Origin: Eimeria necatrix
Taxonomy: Eukaryota > Apicomplexa > Conoidasida > Eucoccidiorida > Eimeriidae
Length of the DNA: 59,885 nt
Assembly (NCBI RefSeq): GCF_000499385.1
Contig: NW_013652378.1
Span: 1-59,885, forward strand
Direction of reading: 5' to 3'
The notes under the pieces are model-generated. The model worked only from the letters and a program-made list of their open reading frames with translations. It ran no database searches and was not told the origin of the DNA. Below are positions 22,301-34,362 of the stretch, piece after piece. The stretch's first letter is position 1; each line of letters opens with the position of its first letter. The translations under genes were made by a program, and so were the position numbers.

Positions 22301-25300
22301 AGCAGAGAGCCAGCCGACGCAAGCAGGATAGCATCTGTAGAGCACGCTCTGCGGCTGTTTTTTCGAAGGGCAGCACGCATTCTTAAGGCAGAAGATCCAT
22401 CCTTCAGATGTGCGGAGACCCAACGAAGGTGATCTAATTTGCATCGAACCAAAGAATGACTTTCCCCCAGTAAAGATCGGCTTATTCCGACCCTTTGCTT
22501 TGAGCGACGTGGTGCATATTGGAGTACCCTATTGTGGACTGTGCAAGAACGGTGCGCCAGGTTTGGGACGTTTGTCAACTCGCTTCTCATGAGAATCCCA
22601 GAGACTCCATTGGTGCGCAACATGGTGTCAATGATGACTTTGACACCGTACTACAGAGAAGACACTCGTCTTGATCTACAGGCAAGCAAAATGGTGCCTC
22701 GAAGAGCCACTGACTTCCGACCTACGAAATTTTCCATTTTTGCTCTGAGGGACAAGTTGTGGGCACCTGGTTTGCAGATACGTTGGCACGTGACTTAGGA
22801 TGCATCCGCGTATCTCTCCTGCCGAATAATGTGCAGGATTTGGAGAAGCGCACCGATGAGGGTGTCTGCAAAATGGATTTGCTGCGTAGCTTACACCCAG
22901 TAGAGTTCGATAACTTTATCGAGAGGGTTGATCGTGACAGAGATATGTTTACAATAAGACAAGAAATAGAAGACCGTGTCACGGATTCTCCTGAGCGCCG
23001 GAACCTAGCCTTACAGGACATCCGCGCCCAAATGCAACAGTGCGGTTTACTACATCGGTAAGCAACTTGCCTCTGAATGAGGTGACCGCTATACTTGACT
23101 TTGTTTGACCACAACGAAGGAGTCTTGATGATGTGTTTCTCAGTTCTCATGCAGGTATGATAGATTTTGTGAGATGCTTCAAGAATGGGCATCGTACAGG
23201 GGACAGGTGCTGATGCGCACAGTTTACGGCATCATGTACTATGAACAGGCTATCCGGATGCAGGCACGTTTTTTGCCACGGAATAAAAAAGCGTCAATGT
23301 CACTTAATTGTTCAGCGATCTTGAGCTATCGAGTTGCATGGCTTCGCCATGGCTGTGGGCGTCGCTTAGTAAAGCTAGCGTTCTGCGAGGCCTTTGATTC
23401 TGTGCGAATATCCCCCTTTGCAACTACAGGCATATTTGGAAGAAACACCTCCACATGAACTTCACTTGTGCAGAGACACCAATCGGCTAGACGAAGCTCA
23501 GCTTGACATCATTAGGAGCCCAGAAGGGGCTTTGTGGAGAGAAGTTGTTAATTTTGCACCTCCGTACGAAACGAAGCAGTCGACACGGGTGAGAATAGCC
23601 TCTCAACTTCACAAAGCCCTCGCCAAGCATTGGGGGTGCCTGCCAATATCTTGATAGAGATGCTAAAAATTGCCTCTCTTTCTTTGCCTCCAGGAACTGG
23701 CTCAACTGAAGTACCAGTATGTGGTTGCTGCCCAAGAGTTCGGGACTGACCTCAACGCTCAGATGCCAACAAATGGCTGTGAGCCATCCCTCTCTCTGCG
23801 GGCTCAACTGCTTAGAAAGGTAGCTTTGTACAAACTTCTGGTGCGCTACCCCACCCTTCGCATTGCGACGCTTGAGCATGAACGCACTCCGGATGGCAGG
23901 CCAACAGGACACAAGCTCAGTGTTCTCTACCGACTTACCGCCGATATTGATCCGATTGGTGAACAAATCACCACTCCGGCCGCGGCATCGCCCACAGAGT
24001 TGAGGGCCGCTGGAAGATTCGTTAAACTTGCAGACGGGGAAGTGGTACCTGCACAAGTCCCCAAGCTCCTTGTGCCTGCACCACGTATACCTGTCTGTAC
24101 GCCGGGCGCCAACATGGGACCGGACTCAACTGTCACGATAAAAATCAGAAGCGGAGGAAACAGCAGTGAGGGAGGCCGATCTGGTGAGGTCGTTTCAAGC
24201 CCTAGTGGCAAGACGCCTGCAACTCCTTTCACAGCGCACGCGGCGGGAAGAGGCACAGCGGCATCCAAAGGCATTGGTCATAATGGTTCCCCTCTTCAAG
24301 ACAATACGAAGCAACTGCAGACGAAATCAACGCAGCATCATTCGTCCATTGTAGAGGGCACACGCCAACTGCTGAAGCAGGGTTTCACACTGAATGAGAT
24401 GGATTCGCCACCATTCTGTGGCTCGAAGGACAAAGATTGTGACAAGAATGTAACCTTTGGCCAAGCAGCATCTCCAGCGGAATCTGACGCTCAGGCAAAT
24501 TCGCGGCAGTCACTTCACGTACACGGCAGAAGAACGGGCGTCGGAAATAATGGTGGAGCCGGTGATTTCGAGTCTAAAATTGCTCGCGCCATTCACTGGT
24601 TACATAAGAAAAAACAGTGTGACCGTTCACTATTTGCTGCGCGGACCAAGACTACGTTTCAGTACACGGCATCGTCTCCACTGGCAAATGGAGAGTCAGA
24701 TCCTAAGAATAAGCTGAGTTTGCCGCGACATGAGATGACGGACGGACCACAGTGGAGTTCACTTCCCATGCTGCATCGAGGCATGCCACATGGCCTTGCC
24801 GAAGATGCGTTGGAGGCAGCTCAAGCCGTCACGACTCCCTTACGAAATAGCAATCGCCTTGATACACTGCAGGAAAATGCGGATGATGCAGGCTTATCAC
24901 AACATTTGCATTCGCAGGGGCTTCAGGGAGAACCTCAGTTGCATCCAGCTCCAGTCCACAACGCAAGCCCGCATACATTCATTGGACACGGACAAACAAA
25001 CTGGAACTTCTCAAGCGCTTCGGGAGAATGGGAAGATTACGAAAACAAGAGCACTTCTGTAACTTTGAGAAATTCGCGTCATGCACGTTCAAGCTCATCC
25101 CGAAGGAAATTTCGGGGTACATGGACAAAAAAGTGTTCATCTACCGTCAGACCCTGTCAAGCGCCAACGCTGCTGGAATCGCAATTTGCCCGTGCTTTGG
25201 CGCTGGACCTCTTGAACCCAGTTATTTCAGGTGCAGACGCTGAGAGGCATCCGCCTGCATCCATTTTGCGTGGATTCTGCTCTGCTGTGGACGGTTCTTC

Positions 25301-28300
25301 TCGGCAATCCACACTGCAGTTTATCCCAGATGAGTACGATTCAAGCGACCCTAGGAAACCACTGATTAGACAGCAAATGTCACGTGTGAGGAGGTACTCC
25401 ATAATCACTTTACATCCTGGGCAAAATGGCACACAGGCACGCAAAGAGTTGCAAACTCTAGATTTGCACTCTTGGGAATGCGGGTGGGACGCCACTGCTT
25501 CGCGCGTGGGGGGCGATACTCTGGTAGGAAGTAGGATAGATGCCAGCAATGCAAATTGTGTCGAGCTGATTCACCCTCAGCCCAGACAGTTTAGGCATCG
25601 GCAAGATCCATGTCATCGAGCGGAATTTCAAGCTTCTCCACGCACTGTAGCGTCGAGCAGTGCAGCTACCAGTCTGGATTTGCATGAGGGGAGGATTCAA
25701 CAACGACCAGAGAACTTAGGAACATCGGAGCGAGGCTTTGAGACGCGTGTAAACTATTCAAGCACAGCTGCACACAGGAGCAACAGCCTTGGAGCTCTCA
25801 GGGAGAGGGGAATTCTGACGATGAAGGAACGCGTAGCATTTTTCGAAGATAAGCTGTCACGGCACCAAGCTCACGTGGAAGCTGAGGCACAAAGGATAGC
25901 CAGAAAGCAACGTGACTCACATCGTGGTGGAATGATTTGGCCATCCCGCCGGGGCCCCCTAAGATTAGAGGCAATCTACAAGATTCGTCTCCCGCTGATT
26001 GTGGATGAGTCTGGGATGCCCTGGGGTCGCACCCCGATCATTGGTCCCGGAAAGCCCGAGAATCAAAACCATGCCATTGCCTTTTCCCGGATGGACACTA
26101 TGCAGCAGATGGACATGAATATGGAGTCATATCTGGAAGAGGCGATTAAGCTTCGCAATTTGCTTCAGGAGTTTGCTTTAAATGCACGAATGCGGATTCT
26201 CGGTAGGGCGCCAGAAAATCGCAGCTCTTAGCAGAGATATGTCAACTTGAACCGCCGCTGCAAATGAATTACCAAGGACGAATGATCTTGGGGCTGCATT
26301 TGTGTACAGGGTTCAGAGAACACATTTTTACAGAAAACGTATCAAGTTTGGCCAGCTACATGGCCTTACAGGAGAATCTATTCACAACAACTAACCAGCG
26401 CCTTTATTTTACTCCCCTTAGAGTGCGCACAACCGCTGCCGCCTTTTTTAGTGGATTCTAGCTTAAAGCACAGAAAACATATCTAAGAGCATGAAGGACG
26501 CCCTGTATCTCCCCAAACCGTCAAGGCGTCAACCTCTAGTCTACTTATGACTTGAAGGGGCACTGTGCTCGTTATTTTCAGGTGCGGATGCATTATGGCC
26601 ATCCTGATATCTTCGACCGCTTCTTCGTACAGACATGTGGATCTTGTTCAAAAGCATCCAATGGAATTAACTTATCAGAGGATATTTTCGCTGGTTTCAA
26701 CTGTACAGCCAGGGGCTATTGCGTGCACCACGCAGACTATATACAGGTGAGACTGCAGTATTATAACCATCAAACATTTGCTCCATTTGAGAGCAGGCAT
26801 CTTTGGCATATGAAAGCAGGCAGCGTGAGCACTCTCGTGCCGTGCCTTCATCGTTCCACACAAATATGGCTACTGTACTTGGCGTCCGTTGTTGGGAAAG
26901 ACTTCTGCAGTGGGCGATTCTTGAGAGAGTCCTTTTTTACTTGCCAGAGCATTGGTTTTTCTGCTCACGGTCTGCGTTTCCTCTGCTGCAGTGCGGCAAA
27001 GGACGAGACGTCGGTCTGCAACAAGTTGTCATGTTTGAGAAGAAAGTTGCTGGCGGCAATGGCGAACAAGTTCTTAGCCGAGATTTATACCGCCTCGTTT
27101 CTAACATGGACTTCTTCCGAGTGCTGTCGTTGTGGTTCACTGGCCCTGGATTCTTCTTAAATTCGGTCATCCTCGTTCTGGCAGCGTACGTCTGCCTGTA
27201 TACGAAATGCTTCTTAGCTTTTGCAAGTAAGCGCTTGGCAGCTACTACGAAAAAGAACAACCTTGCTGAAGGGTTTCAACGGTTCATTGCTTGATAGGCA
27301 TTCCACTCAAAAGAGTGTCACTGCAGCGATGCTACCTTGCTGGCTGCCGTATGTGCTGTAATGCAGAATACAACTACAGCGGGCCCGTCGAAAGTGCCCT
27401 AGAATACGTATTGACGCCTTCCACATACATCCAGTTTCAGCTTGGGATGCTTCTTGTGCTACCTCTTGTCCCATGGCTTTTCCTTGAGAAGGGTTTTGGC
27501 TCAGCATTGCGGAAGTTACTAGATCTTATGAGCAAGTTTTCCGTTACTTACTACAACTTCATGAGTGCGCCTTCAGGAGTTTGGCTAATTAATGACTACA
27601 CACGAGACGGAAGCATAAATTTCGCCTTACCTCAAATCTGCCCCCTCAAACTGTCCTTTCAGAAGGCAGACCTAAGTGGTAGGTGCCTTTGTAAGCTACG
27701 TTTTTTCGCAGCTTGTACGAAAGCTTCCGTCATAGATCACGTATTAATATACGGTGGAGCGAAGTACCAGGAAACTGGCCGAGGATTCGTCATAGAACGT
27801 GCAACCTTGAAAGACATCTGGATGTTTTTTTACTTCACACACTTTTCTGTTGGCTTGGAAATGTTCGTTCTTCTCATCATATATGCTACGGTAGGCAAAC
27901 TGCGTAGCTAATGTTTAGACAAACAAATGGGGCTTTAATTGAGAAAATTGCTCGACATATATGCCTGCACAGCACTGTGTTCCGTAGAGGCCAAGCGATC
28001 TTTGCAGCTTCTCACCGTAGCACCACACTGCGGGTCGTTAGCTGCATGGTCGTTGCCCTCCTAAATATTCCTAACTCGGTCATATAGGCAATTCTTACGC
28101 ACTACTTGTCTTTTTCCTTGATTTGTGGCTGCGCGCTTCTGCAGTACGCAGGTCTCGATGCAGGCGTCTTCTTTCTGGACACGTGGCCGATTTTCTTAAT
28201 GGCAGCTTCGATAAATTCTGTGCCGTTCATCTTTAACCCATTGGGATTCTACTATCCTCGGCTGCGACAAGACTTCACGAGCTGGAATGCATGGCTGTCA

Positions 28301-29345
28301 TCCCATGTAAGAGTTTTCAATGTCACATTTTGGCAGTTCTTAAAGTGTCATTCGATGCACTGAAGTAAATTGTACCTGTTGTCTTTCAAAGCATGGAGTG
28401 GCAATCAAGTGGTTATCTTTTGTTCCAGGAACTGTCCATGCCAAAAGAATCATGGGTATCATGGTGGCGAGAGGAGATGGAGCAGAGATGTAACATCGTA
28501 TGGCACCATAAACTCATCATTGTCCTCCGACTTCTACGATTTCCACTTCTTGCTGCAGGAATTATATCTTGCGTCGCCACGTATGGATTACCCAACCCTT
28601 TCACCTTCCGTAAAAATTGTCCCTTTTGTGCTTGGTGATACTGTCAACAGTACCAATTGGCCTAGGCACATAATCGACGCGCCTAAAAGTAGATAATCAG
28701 TGGTACATTTGCATTGCTTTCAGATCCATACAGTCGGCTGACGTAGACTGTGCAGTTTATCTGGTGGCAGCGTCTGGACTGTTCGCTTCCATAAAGGCAC
28801 TTCTACGAGAGCTACAGACGGTCAGCCCCTCTATAAAGGCGTGGCTCTCTCTCCTTCTTGTAGCGGGAGCATCAATTTTGGTGCTGTGGCTTGTCATAAC
28901 GGGCAAGATCTCGCTAGGGTCTCTCGTTGTTTCATTCTTTGCTCTCGGTCTCTTCGTGTACGGTGCTCTTGAAATCGCCTTTGCACTTTTGGACCGGTGG
29001 GCAGTCCGCAGCGACATGCTCTCGGACGTGATTCGGTGCGTAGTCCTAGAACAGCAAATAAAGGTGCTATTTTTCTTTGAGAAAGCAGAAGCTAGCAGAG
29101 TGCGTGTGGAGTTTCCTGGGCACACATGTATCTATGTGAGGTGCTGCTGTCCTTTTATCTTCAGAATGTACCACCGCTTTGCGGGCTTCTGCATTTTTGC
29201 GCCTTTGCTGGTTCTCTCTGCCATTACCACAAGCGTGCATCATCTTCAAACGCGCATCCTTTTCAACCCGACTTTTGTCTCCATAGTTAAAAGCGGCCTT
29301 GTGCAGCGCGAACAAGTTGAGAAAAGTGGCCGGGGCCACAGCTGA
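16395..29345 (+). CDS. 1,3-beta-glucan synthase (FKS1/callose synthase, GT48), about 32 exons
   Basis: Thirty-two exons sum to 8,739 nt and join in phase throughout, giving 2,912 residues; plant and fungal homologues have about 1,800-2,000. In order: about 110 unplaced residues; the FKS1 N-terminal domain (LFANYYKWCDYVG, LLWAEAANLRHTPELLCWLF, IYDDFNELFW, KTFVEHRTYAQ); six or seven membrane segments (about residues 440-790); and the cytosolic catalytic region (FGFLWNEIIQSW, FVNSLLMRIPETPLVRNM, TPYYRE, EWASYRGQVLMRTVYGIMYY, GPGKPENQNHAIAFSRMD, YLEEAIKLRNLLQEF, HYGHPDIFD, INLSEDIFAGFN, GKGRDVGLQQV, GNGEQVLSRDLYRL). About nine C-terminal membrane segments follow, with GGAKYQETGRGFV and PFIFNPLGFYYP. 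The family polymerises UDP-glucose into beta-1,3-glucan across the plasma membrane. In coccidia this glucan is an oocyst-wall component, so a sexual or oocyst-stage role is likely. The start at 16395 is tentative. Confidence 0.93.
16395..29345 (+). other. exon map of the glucan synthase
   Basis: Exons: 16395-16721, 16826-17227, 17312-17547, 17687-18044, 18133-18340, 18600-18839, 18963-19192, 19350-19571, 19725-19899, 20143-20264, 20429-20460, 20561-20753, 20900-21117, 21322-21415, 21451-21518, 21587-21725, 21813-22080, 22185-22428, 22471-22681, 22837-23057, 23155-23263, 23430-23588, 23694-26202, 26310-26422, 26582-26746, 26992-27226, 27367-27564, 27712-27890, 28088-28306, 28429-28580, 28724-29035, 29165-29345. 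Borders were chosen from splice consensus, phase and alignment to remembered FKS1/callose-synthase motifs. Least sure are the first exon, the acceptors at 18963 and 20143, the 35-bp intron at 21416 and the donor at 27564. Introns at 22682 and 23264 start with GC. Confidence 0.7.
24000..25965 (+). other. 650-residue low-complexity insertion in the glucan synthase catalytic domain
   Basis: Lies within the single long exon 23694-26202. Family similarity runs to about 24000 (YPTLRIATLEHE, LSVLYRLTADIDPIGEQ) and resumes at about 25970 (LEAIYKIRLPLIVDESG). Between them are about 650 residues rich in Ser, Gln, Asn, His and Arg, with no membrane segment or known domain. In fungal and plant enzymes these two points are only tens of residues apart. 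The frame stays open with no stop for almost 2 kb, which shows it is translated rather than an unspliced intron. Confidence 0.85.
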
Positions 29346-29885
29346 CAGCCCTGGCAGGCAAAATTTCCCATATGACTAAAATTGTTGGTGCTCCTTTCAG
29401 TGCTCTCCTGGTATGAATTTTTACTTTGTTAGACAATCATGTAATAGACGTTCCTGAGTGAGGCGTGCCTGGTAGCGTCGCTAACATATAAAGCCACTTT
29501 CTCACTAATAGTTTGGAGCAACAGTTAGGCAATTCTAAGATCCATATGCTTGACCACTAGAGGTGACAACTTCCTAGTCAAGGTATTTGGTGCAGACTTT
29601 TACGGGATTTCGCCATTATGCTGGATTGGCAAAACATGGGGCGAAGCAGAGTAGATCGCTGCCGACATATTCTTCGGTCTACGCTATCCGAGAAAGTCAA
29701 GAGCACAGCTAGCGACAATGGCAGACAATACGCGGATGGTGGGTCTCTTGGTCCTTGCAAATAATGAAATAGGTATTTTTCATGTACGGCTTGTTTTTCT
29801 CTAGTGTATATACACTACCGTCAGTCTTAATTAAGCTTGAGCTAGGCTTTTCTTGTTTACACGTTCGTTCCATATGAGAATCAGA
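29346..29885. other. 3' flank of the glucan synthase, no gene seen
   Basis: About 540 bp after the stop at 29343-29345. It presumably contains the 3' UTR and poly(A) site; no classical signal is obvious. AT content rises towards the mitochondrial insertion that begins near 29.9 kb. Confidence 0.5.
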
Positions 29886-29894
29886 ATTTCCAGA

Positions 29895-31086
29895 ACCTTC
29901 CACTACATGATATTATTACAATTTCGTTTGCAGTTATGCCTGGATGCCAGGTGTTTGGATATGGTATATATTTCTTACCAATTTATCTACGAGCTTCTGA
30001 GGTTGCTTTTTTTGCTAAATTATACTCCATTATTATTAATTCCGACTTTATGGGTTTTTCTAAGTACTTCACTAATTTTAAAATTTGGCTCAGGTGTTCG
30101 TTAGAGTTCGTTAGCGTTCGTTAGACACTTTATCCTCCTTGAATTGCATCAGCTATGCCATTGTCCCCAACCTCAGTTTACTCAACTGTACTTGGCTTAG
30201 TTACTTAATCCACTGCAATTGCTATCTTAGGTTTTACTAATAGTACGAAGCCAGGCTGCCTATTTACTTGGCTATTGTATTCACAGCTATTATTCTCCTT
30301 GGGAGAATTCGAATTCTTACAAACAGATTATCAATCCTGGTACTAGACTTACATTTAAATGCTCAACTCTGCGATGCCGTGTCTAATTGTGACTTAGTAT
30401 TATATCAACAACTATTCCGGTTCGTCGGACATCCCGAAGTTCACAATATTATTTTACTTGCTTCTGGCTTTGCTTTCCGAGTATTATCGACTACAGCAGG
30501 TAAATTGGGCCTAGCAGGGCTTTTCTATGACTCTCACTATGGGTTTTGTTTATATATTAGGATCATTAGCACGGGCGCATCATATGATGACATTTGGTCT
30601 AGAAACATATACCAGAGCATACTTCTCAGTAATTACCACGATGGCTGCATTTCCAACAGGTACCGAAAATTTTCAGTAATTAGGTACTTTTATGGCTCAT
30701 TCAGGACAGTATCATTTAATGTTTGGTATGATTTAAGTTTCATTTCTACACCTTCAGATGTTGCTATACATGATACATACTACGTAATTGTCCGTTGGTG
30801 CGGTTATTGGAATATTTTGTGGATTATTCTATTCCAGGAGCTTATGTTCGGTTGTACAGCCAATGTCTCTAGTCAAAATGAATCAGATTCTCCATACCTA
30901 AGAGTACGGTCTATCGTATTCTTACTCAGTACTTTATTAACATTCGTACATATTCACTTATCCGAATTTTGTGTTATGCCATGCAGAATAAGTGATTATC
31001 TTGCCTATGTAACGCATCTGAACACAGTATGTTCTTTCGGCTCAACTAATGCTGTCCTTATTTTATATTCTCTACTTATACTGTGA
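29895..31086 (+). pseudogene. cox1: nuclear copy of mitochondrial cox1 (NUMT), decayed
   Basis: Reading the three plus frames together recovers most of cytochrome c oxidase subunit I. In order: FAVMPGCQVFGYGIYFLPIY (matching the MPGLFGGFGNYF region), RASEVAFF, a LIPTLWVFLSTSLILKFGSG segment, TLYPP, MPLSPTSVYSTVLGLVT, VLYQQLFRFVGHPEVH (containing GHPEV), FPTGT, VAIHDTYYVIV, LSVGAVIGIFCGLFYS, and a VMPCRISDY tail close to FNVMPRRIPDY. Several frameshifts and in-frame stops (for example in TLYPP*IAS) rule out function. The segment is clearly AT-richer than its flanks. Coverage is from about residue 90 of a typical COX1 to the C-terminus. Confidence 0.9.
30096..30125. repeat. 10-bp triplication inside the NUMT
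   Basis: Three head-to-tail copies of GTTCGTTAGA/C sit where cox1 should encode the short link between the FGSG and TLYPP motifs. The expansion occurred within the cox1 copy and helps to break its frame. Confidence 0.85.
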
Positions 31087-31099
31087 AATCCATGCAAAG

Positions 31100-34000
31100 A
31101 TAGAGCAGAAGATATTTAAAACATGCTAGGCTATCAGCTAAAAGGTATGCATAGGTCGTAGAAATTCAGGAGCGCTGATTCATGAATTCTAGTGACACCC
31201 TGACACCTCCATGCCCGCTCATCACACCCTCGTACTTGAAGGAGGTTCAACAGGAAACGAGAGTCCACCGTGATGTGCGATTCGCGAGTTGGGTTAAGAA
31301 CGTTTTGACGCAGTTTGTTCCATATCTTACATTATAAAGATTAATTGGTTGTAGAACTTCACTACGAAGCATCACGTGGAGCTTCACGTTCGTCTTCTCT
31401 ACGAAGATCAAATCTTCCTTGAGCAACTCGTTAGGCAAATAACAAATCGAACCAAAGCGCTATTGTTTTTTGATGAGAAATTAATGTCTTTGATTTCAAT
31501 GGTCTGCTCCTAAGGAAAAATTTGGTTTCCCTGAAGTTTCTCGTGACAGACCATTACGAGATTTGGGCAAATCTTCAATAGAGAAGATGCGTCGAAAAAG
31601 CGCAGCCAATGCGATTTCGAAACAAAGTAGTTGGTGGTAAACCAGCGACTGAACGAAAAATACGTCTTGTCTCAGATAAAGTTTCTGAAATGATTCTTGT
31701 TTTGGTTGCCGGTCAGTAGTCATAAACTATATCTGCTCATCAGAGTTGACAGTGTCTGAAGTTTGAATTCAACAAACGTTTTCCGCTTCTTAGCTACACT
31801 ACGCGATGCAAACTATTCGAACAATTTTAATTTTTTATAAGGGGGGGCGCTGGTTCATAGTTATCCGATCCACTGCATACTGGCATTTTGTAGAAGCTGC
31901 TTGGTTAGTAATTCACTTTTCTGTGTAAGTATGGGATCTCGTAAACTTGGGAACTCACTTAAACTATGTAGAAACAAAATGTAGCTTTCTTTTCCATAAA
32001 AGTCATTCAAATTGACTATGCTTACTTGAGTAACGGAAGATGATGATAAGAGACGTTAAGTTCTGGCCATGCGAAAGCACTGATGTAATGGACAGCACGG
32101 TACTGCAAAAGTTGTAACGAATATTGGTAAAACGTGGAAATGTTAGTATGGGGAAAAAATTGAAATAGATATTCTTGAAAGAGATAACTCAACATGATGG
32201 AAAATCTAGGGTAAGTAGCGGCTGTCTACTGACGGTCCAAAGGAAAAAAGATTTTGTCTGGTAAAGCCCGTCCTGCACGGGTCTTATAGCGACTTTCCTA
32301 ACGTCTCTAAAGCAGTGCATTTTAAAATAGAAAAATCCTTGACTATGGGGAACCCTATGGCCCGACGGTAAGGCCCTGAGCAGCAGTACTTCCCACTAGC
32401 TGTTTATATTAATTGTCGACAATTCTTTGCCTGGAGACTCTGATGGTCAGTAAAGTGTTATGTAGGGGGAATGTTGGAGGTGAGGGGCAAACAAAGTTTC
32501 CTTAAAACGCAAACGCTAAGCCTTACCCAAAAGATTGTATTTTGACAACACCTCCTTGGCACTGCATGCCTGATGTCATAAAATCCATGCATGAGATCGC
32601 CTATCTGGACAAAGAGAAGCTATAACTACAGTAAAGAATTTGACGGCAGTAGAAAATGAATTCTACTACTAAATCAACATATGCATGCTTGGAAGCTACC
32701 TTTTGAAAGTTAGGTTTTTCATAATCTAGTCAGGGATATTTTAATCTCGTGACGAACAGTGTGCGGAAGGCAAGCATAGATACGCATACACTTTTGGGCG
32801 TTTGGAGCATCCTCGTATAGGCAGTTTCTTTTCGAAACAACAGCCTATGGTTGTACTACCAAATCATCCATCTAAAACTGCGGAAACCGGCATTTTGTTT
32901 ACTGTGATGAGTTTTTTAGAAAACCAGTAAATCTAGCCAACATGTCCATTTACCTGGGCAGATTGTTACCTTGAAAGTCACAAGAGAGGCATAGTCCCAT
33001 CTGCAACGGTCACGTTATCGAAGAGCCGAATGTTGTACATACATATCATGCGTGAAAAGCGTTAGTTATCAACAGAAACAGACGCCAAGCGAACGCGACT
33101 TGTTTATAGTTGTTATATCTGAAGCGAGATCTTGCAGCAACCATACTATGAACTTGCATTGGAACTTCGCTTTCTTCTCAGAAATTTCTTTTGTTGCCCA
33201 AAGCGCAGAAGTATTACTACTGGCACTTGGATATACTAGTGAAACACCACATGGCTTTGCTCTCCGTCATGTTCCCACAAGTACGTCAGCTTGAGGCCAA
33301 CCCGCTGCAGATTTACGTCTGGCGTCATCAATTACCTCAGAGGGTGTTCCTATTGTGCGATTTCTACAGGATTTAAAGGGATATGCATTATGGTCAAGGG
33401 AAGCATTTGTACACTCAAGCTCGGTGCGGCGCACTAGTCTCAGAGTCAGAGCACTTGTCACCTGAGAGACTGCTCTCCAGGCCATCAATAACTTGCCATG
33501 TCCTGCTAGTAAACAAATCCTGCTAACGTATCTGTAGTGTTGAACGCTATGAAAATCCTTAAGACAAGTTTGCATTTTTTACCAAAGCTTTTCTCACCAT
33601 GCCGCAGGGGACATGCATCCTCGTGCGCTTGTGAACCGGGTGGCAACGAGCAGTCTCGCACAGCACCCTGGACGAAAAAATGGCACCGCCAACATTGAAA
33701 TTTTAATGTTATTGACAGCCATTTAACCAAAAACAAATAACACCCATGCTGACCCCATTAAGACACCTCTTACTGCAGTGCGGCGGCATGTATGAGGGCC
33801 TGGCGCATGCAGGCGTGGCTGACTGGAAATGGCTGAAAGACTGGAAATGGCTTAAATGGTGAGCAAGTTTCTGTACGAAGATAAGCAGAGGGAATGAGTT
33901 AAAAGTAGAGTTTACATAAGGCATGCACACTGCGGTTTCCGCGGTTGTGAAATTTTCACGGACAGTGGTCCACGTGAAACCGCCGAAGGAGTTTTTCCCC

Positions 34001-34340
34001 GTATTCGCATGGCCAGTCCGCGCACGTTTCCGCCTTCGATCTTCAAGATTCCGGCAAATTCCCCTTCGCTTTTGCCTCTTGACGGCTTTTGTGCTATTGT
34101 TGCAACACTTTCTGTGTGCTGGCAGGGGTGCTCTCTCACTGTGACATACGAGCAGTCAAATGTGATTCATCGGACATGAAACAATTAGCTTGGGCAAAAA
34201 CTGGACTTTTAGTTATCTCCAATGCATTGAGGGAAGTCAATATAGCGTGCAAAGCAAGGAGACACTGCCATTTCCCACATAGTCGGCCTGCGGAATCTCC
34301 AGGGAGGGGCTTTTCAGCTGAAGTCGAGCTCAAGGCCAGT
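31100..34340. other. 3.2-kb stretch without a supported gene
   Basis: AT-rich, especially 31.1-33.0 kb, where ORFs are few and short on both strands. No domain, tRNA-like structure or splice chain was recognised. The composition is close to that of the adjoining cox1 copy, so more organelle-derived fragments are possible, but no rRNA or other mitochondrial gene piece could be identified by eye. Confidence 0.5.
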
Positions 34341-34362
34341 TGTGGCACCGAACAGTTGTACC

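Noticed and set aside
23487..24056. 189-codon minus-strand ORF opposite the glucan synthase.
   Set aside because: The plus strand here encodes conserved FKS1/callose-synthase motifs; the minus ORF is a shadow.
30268..31086. 272-codon ORF as a functional gene.
   Set aside because: It is a stretch of frameshifted cox1; conserved cox1 blocks jump between frames inside and around it.
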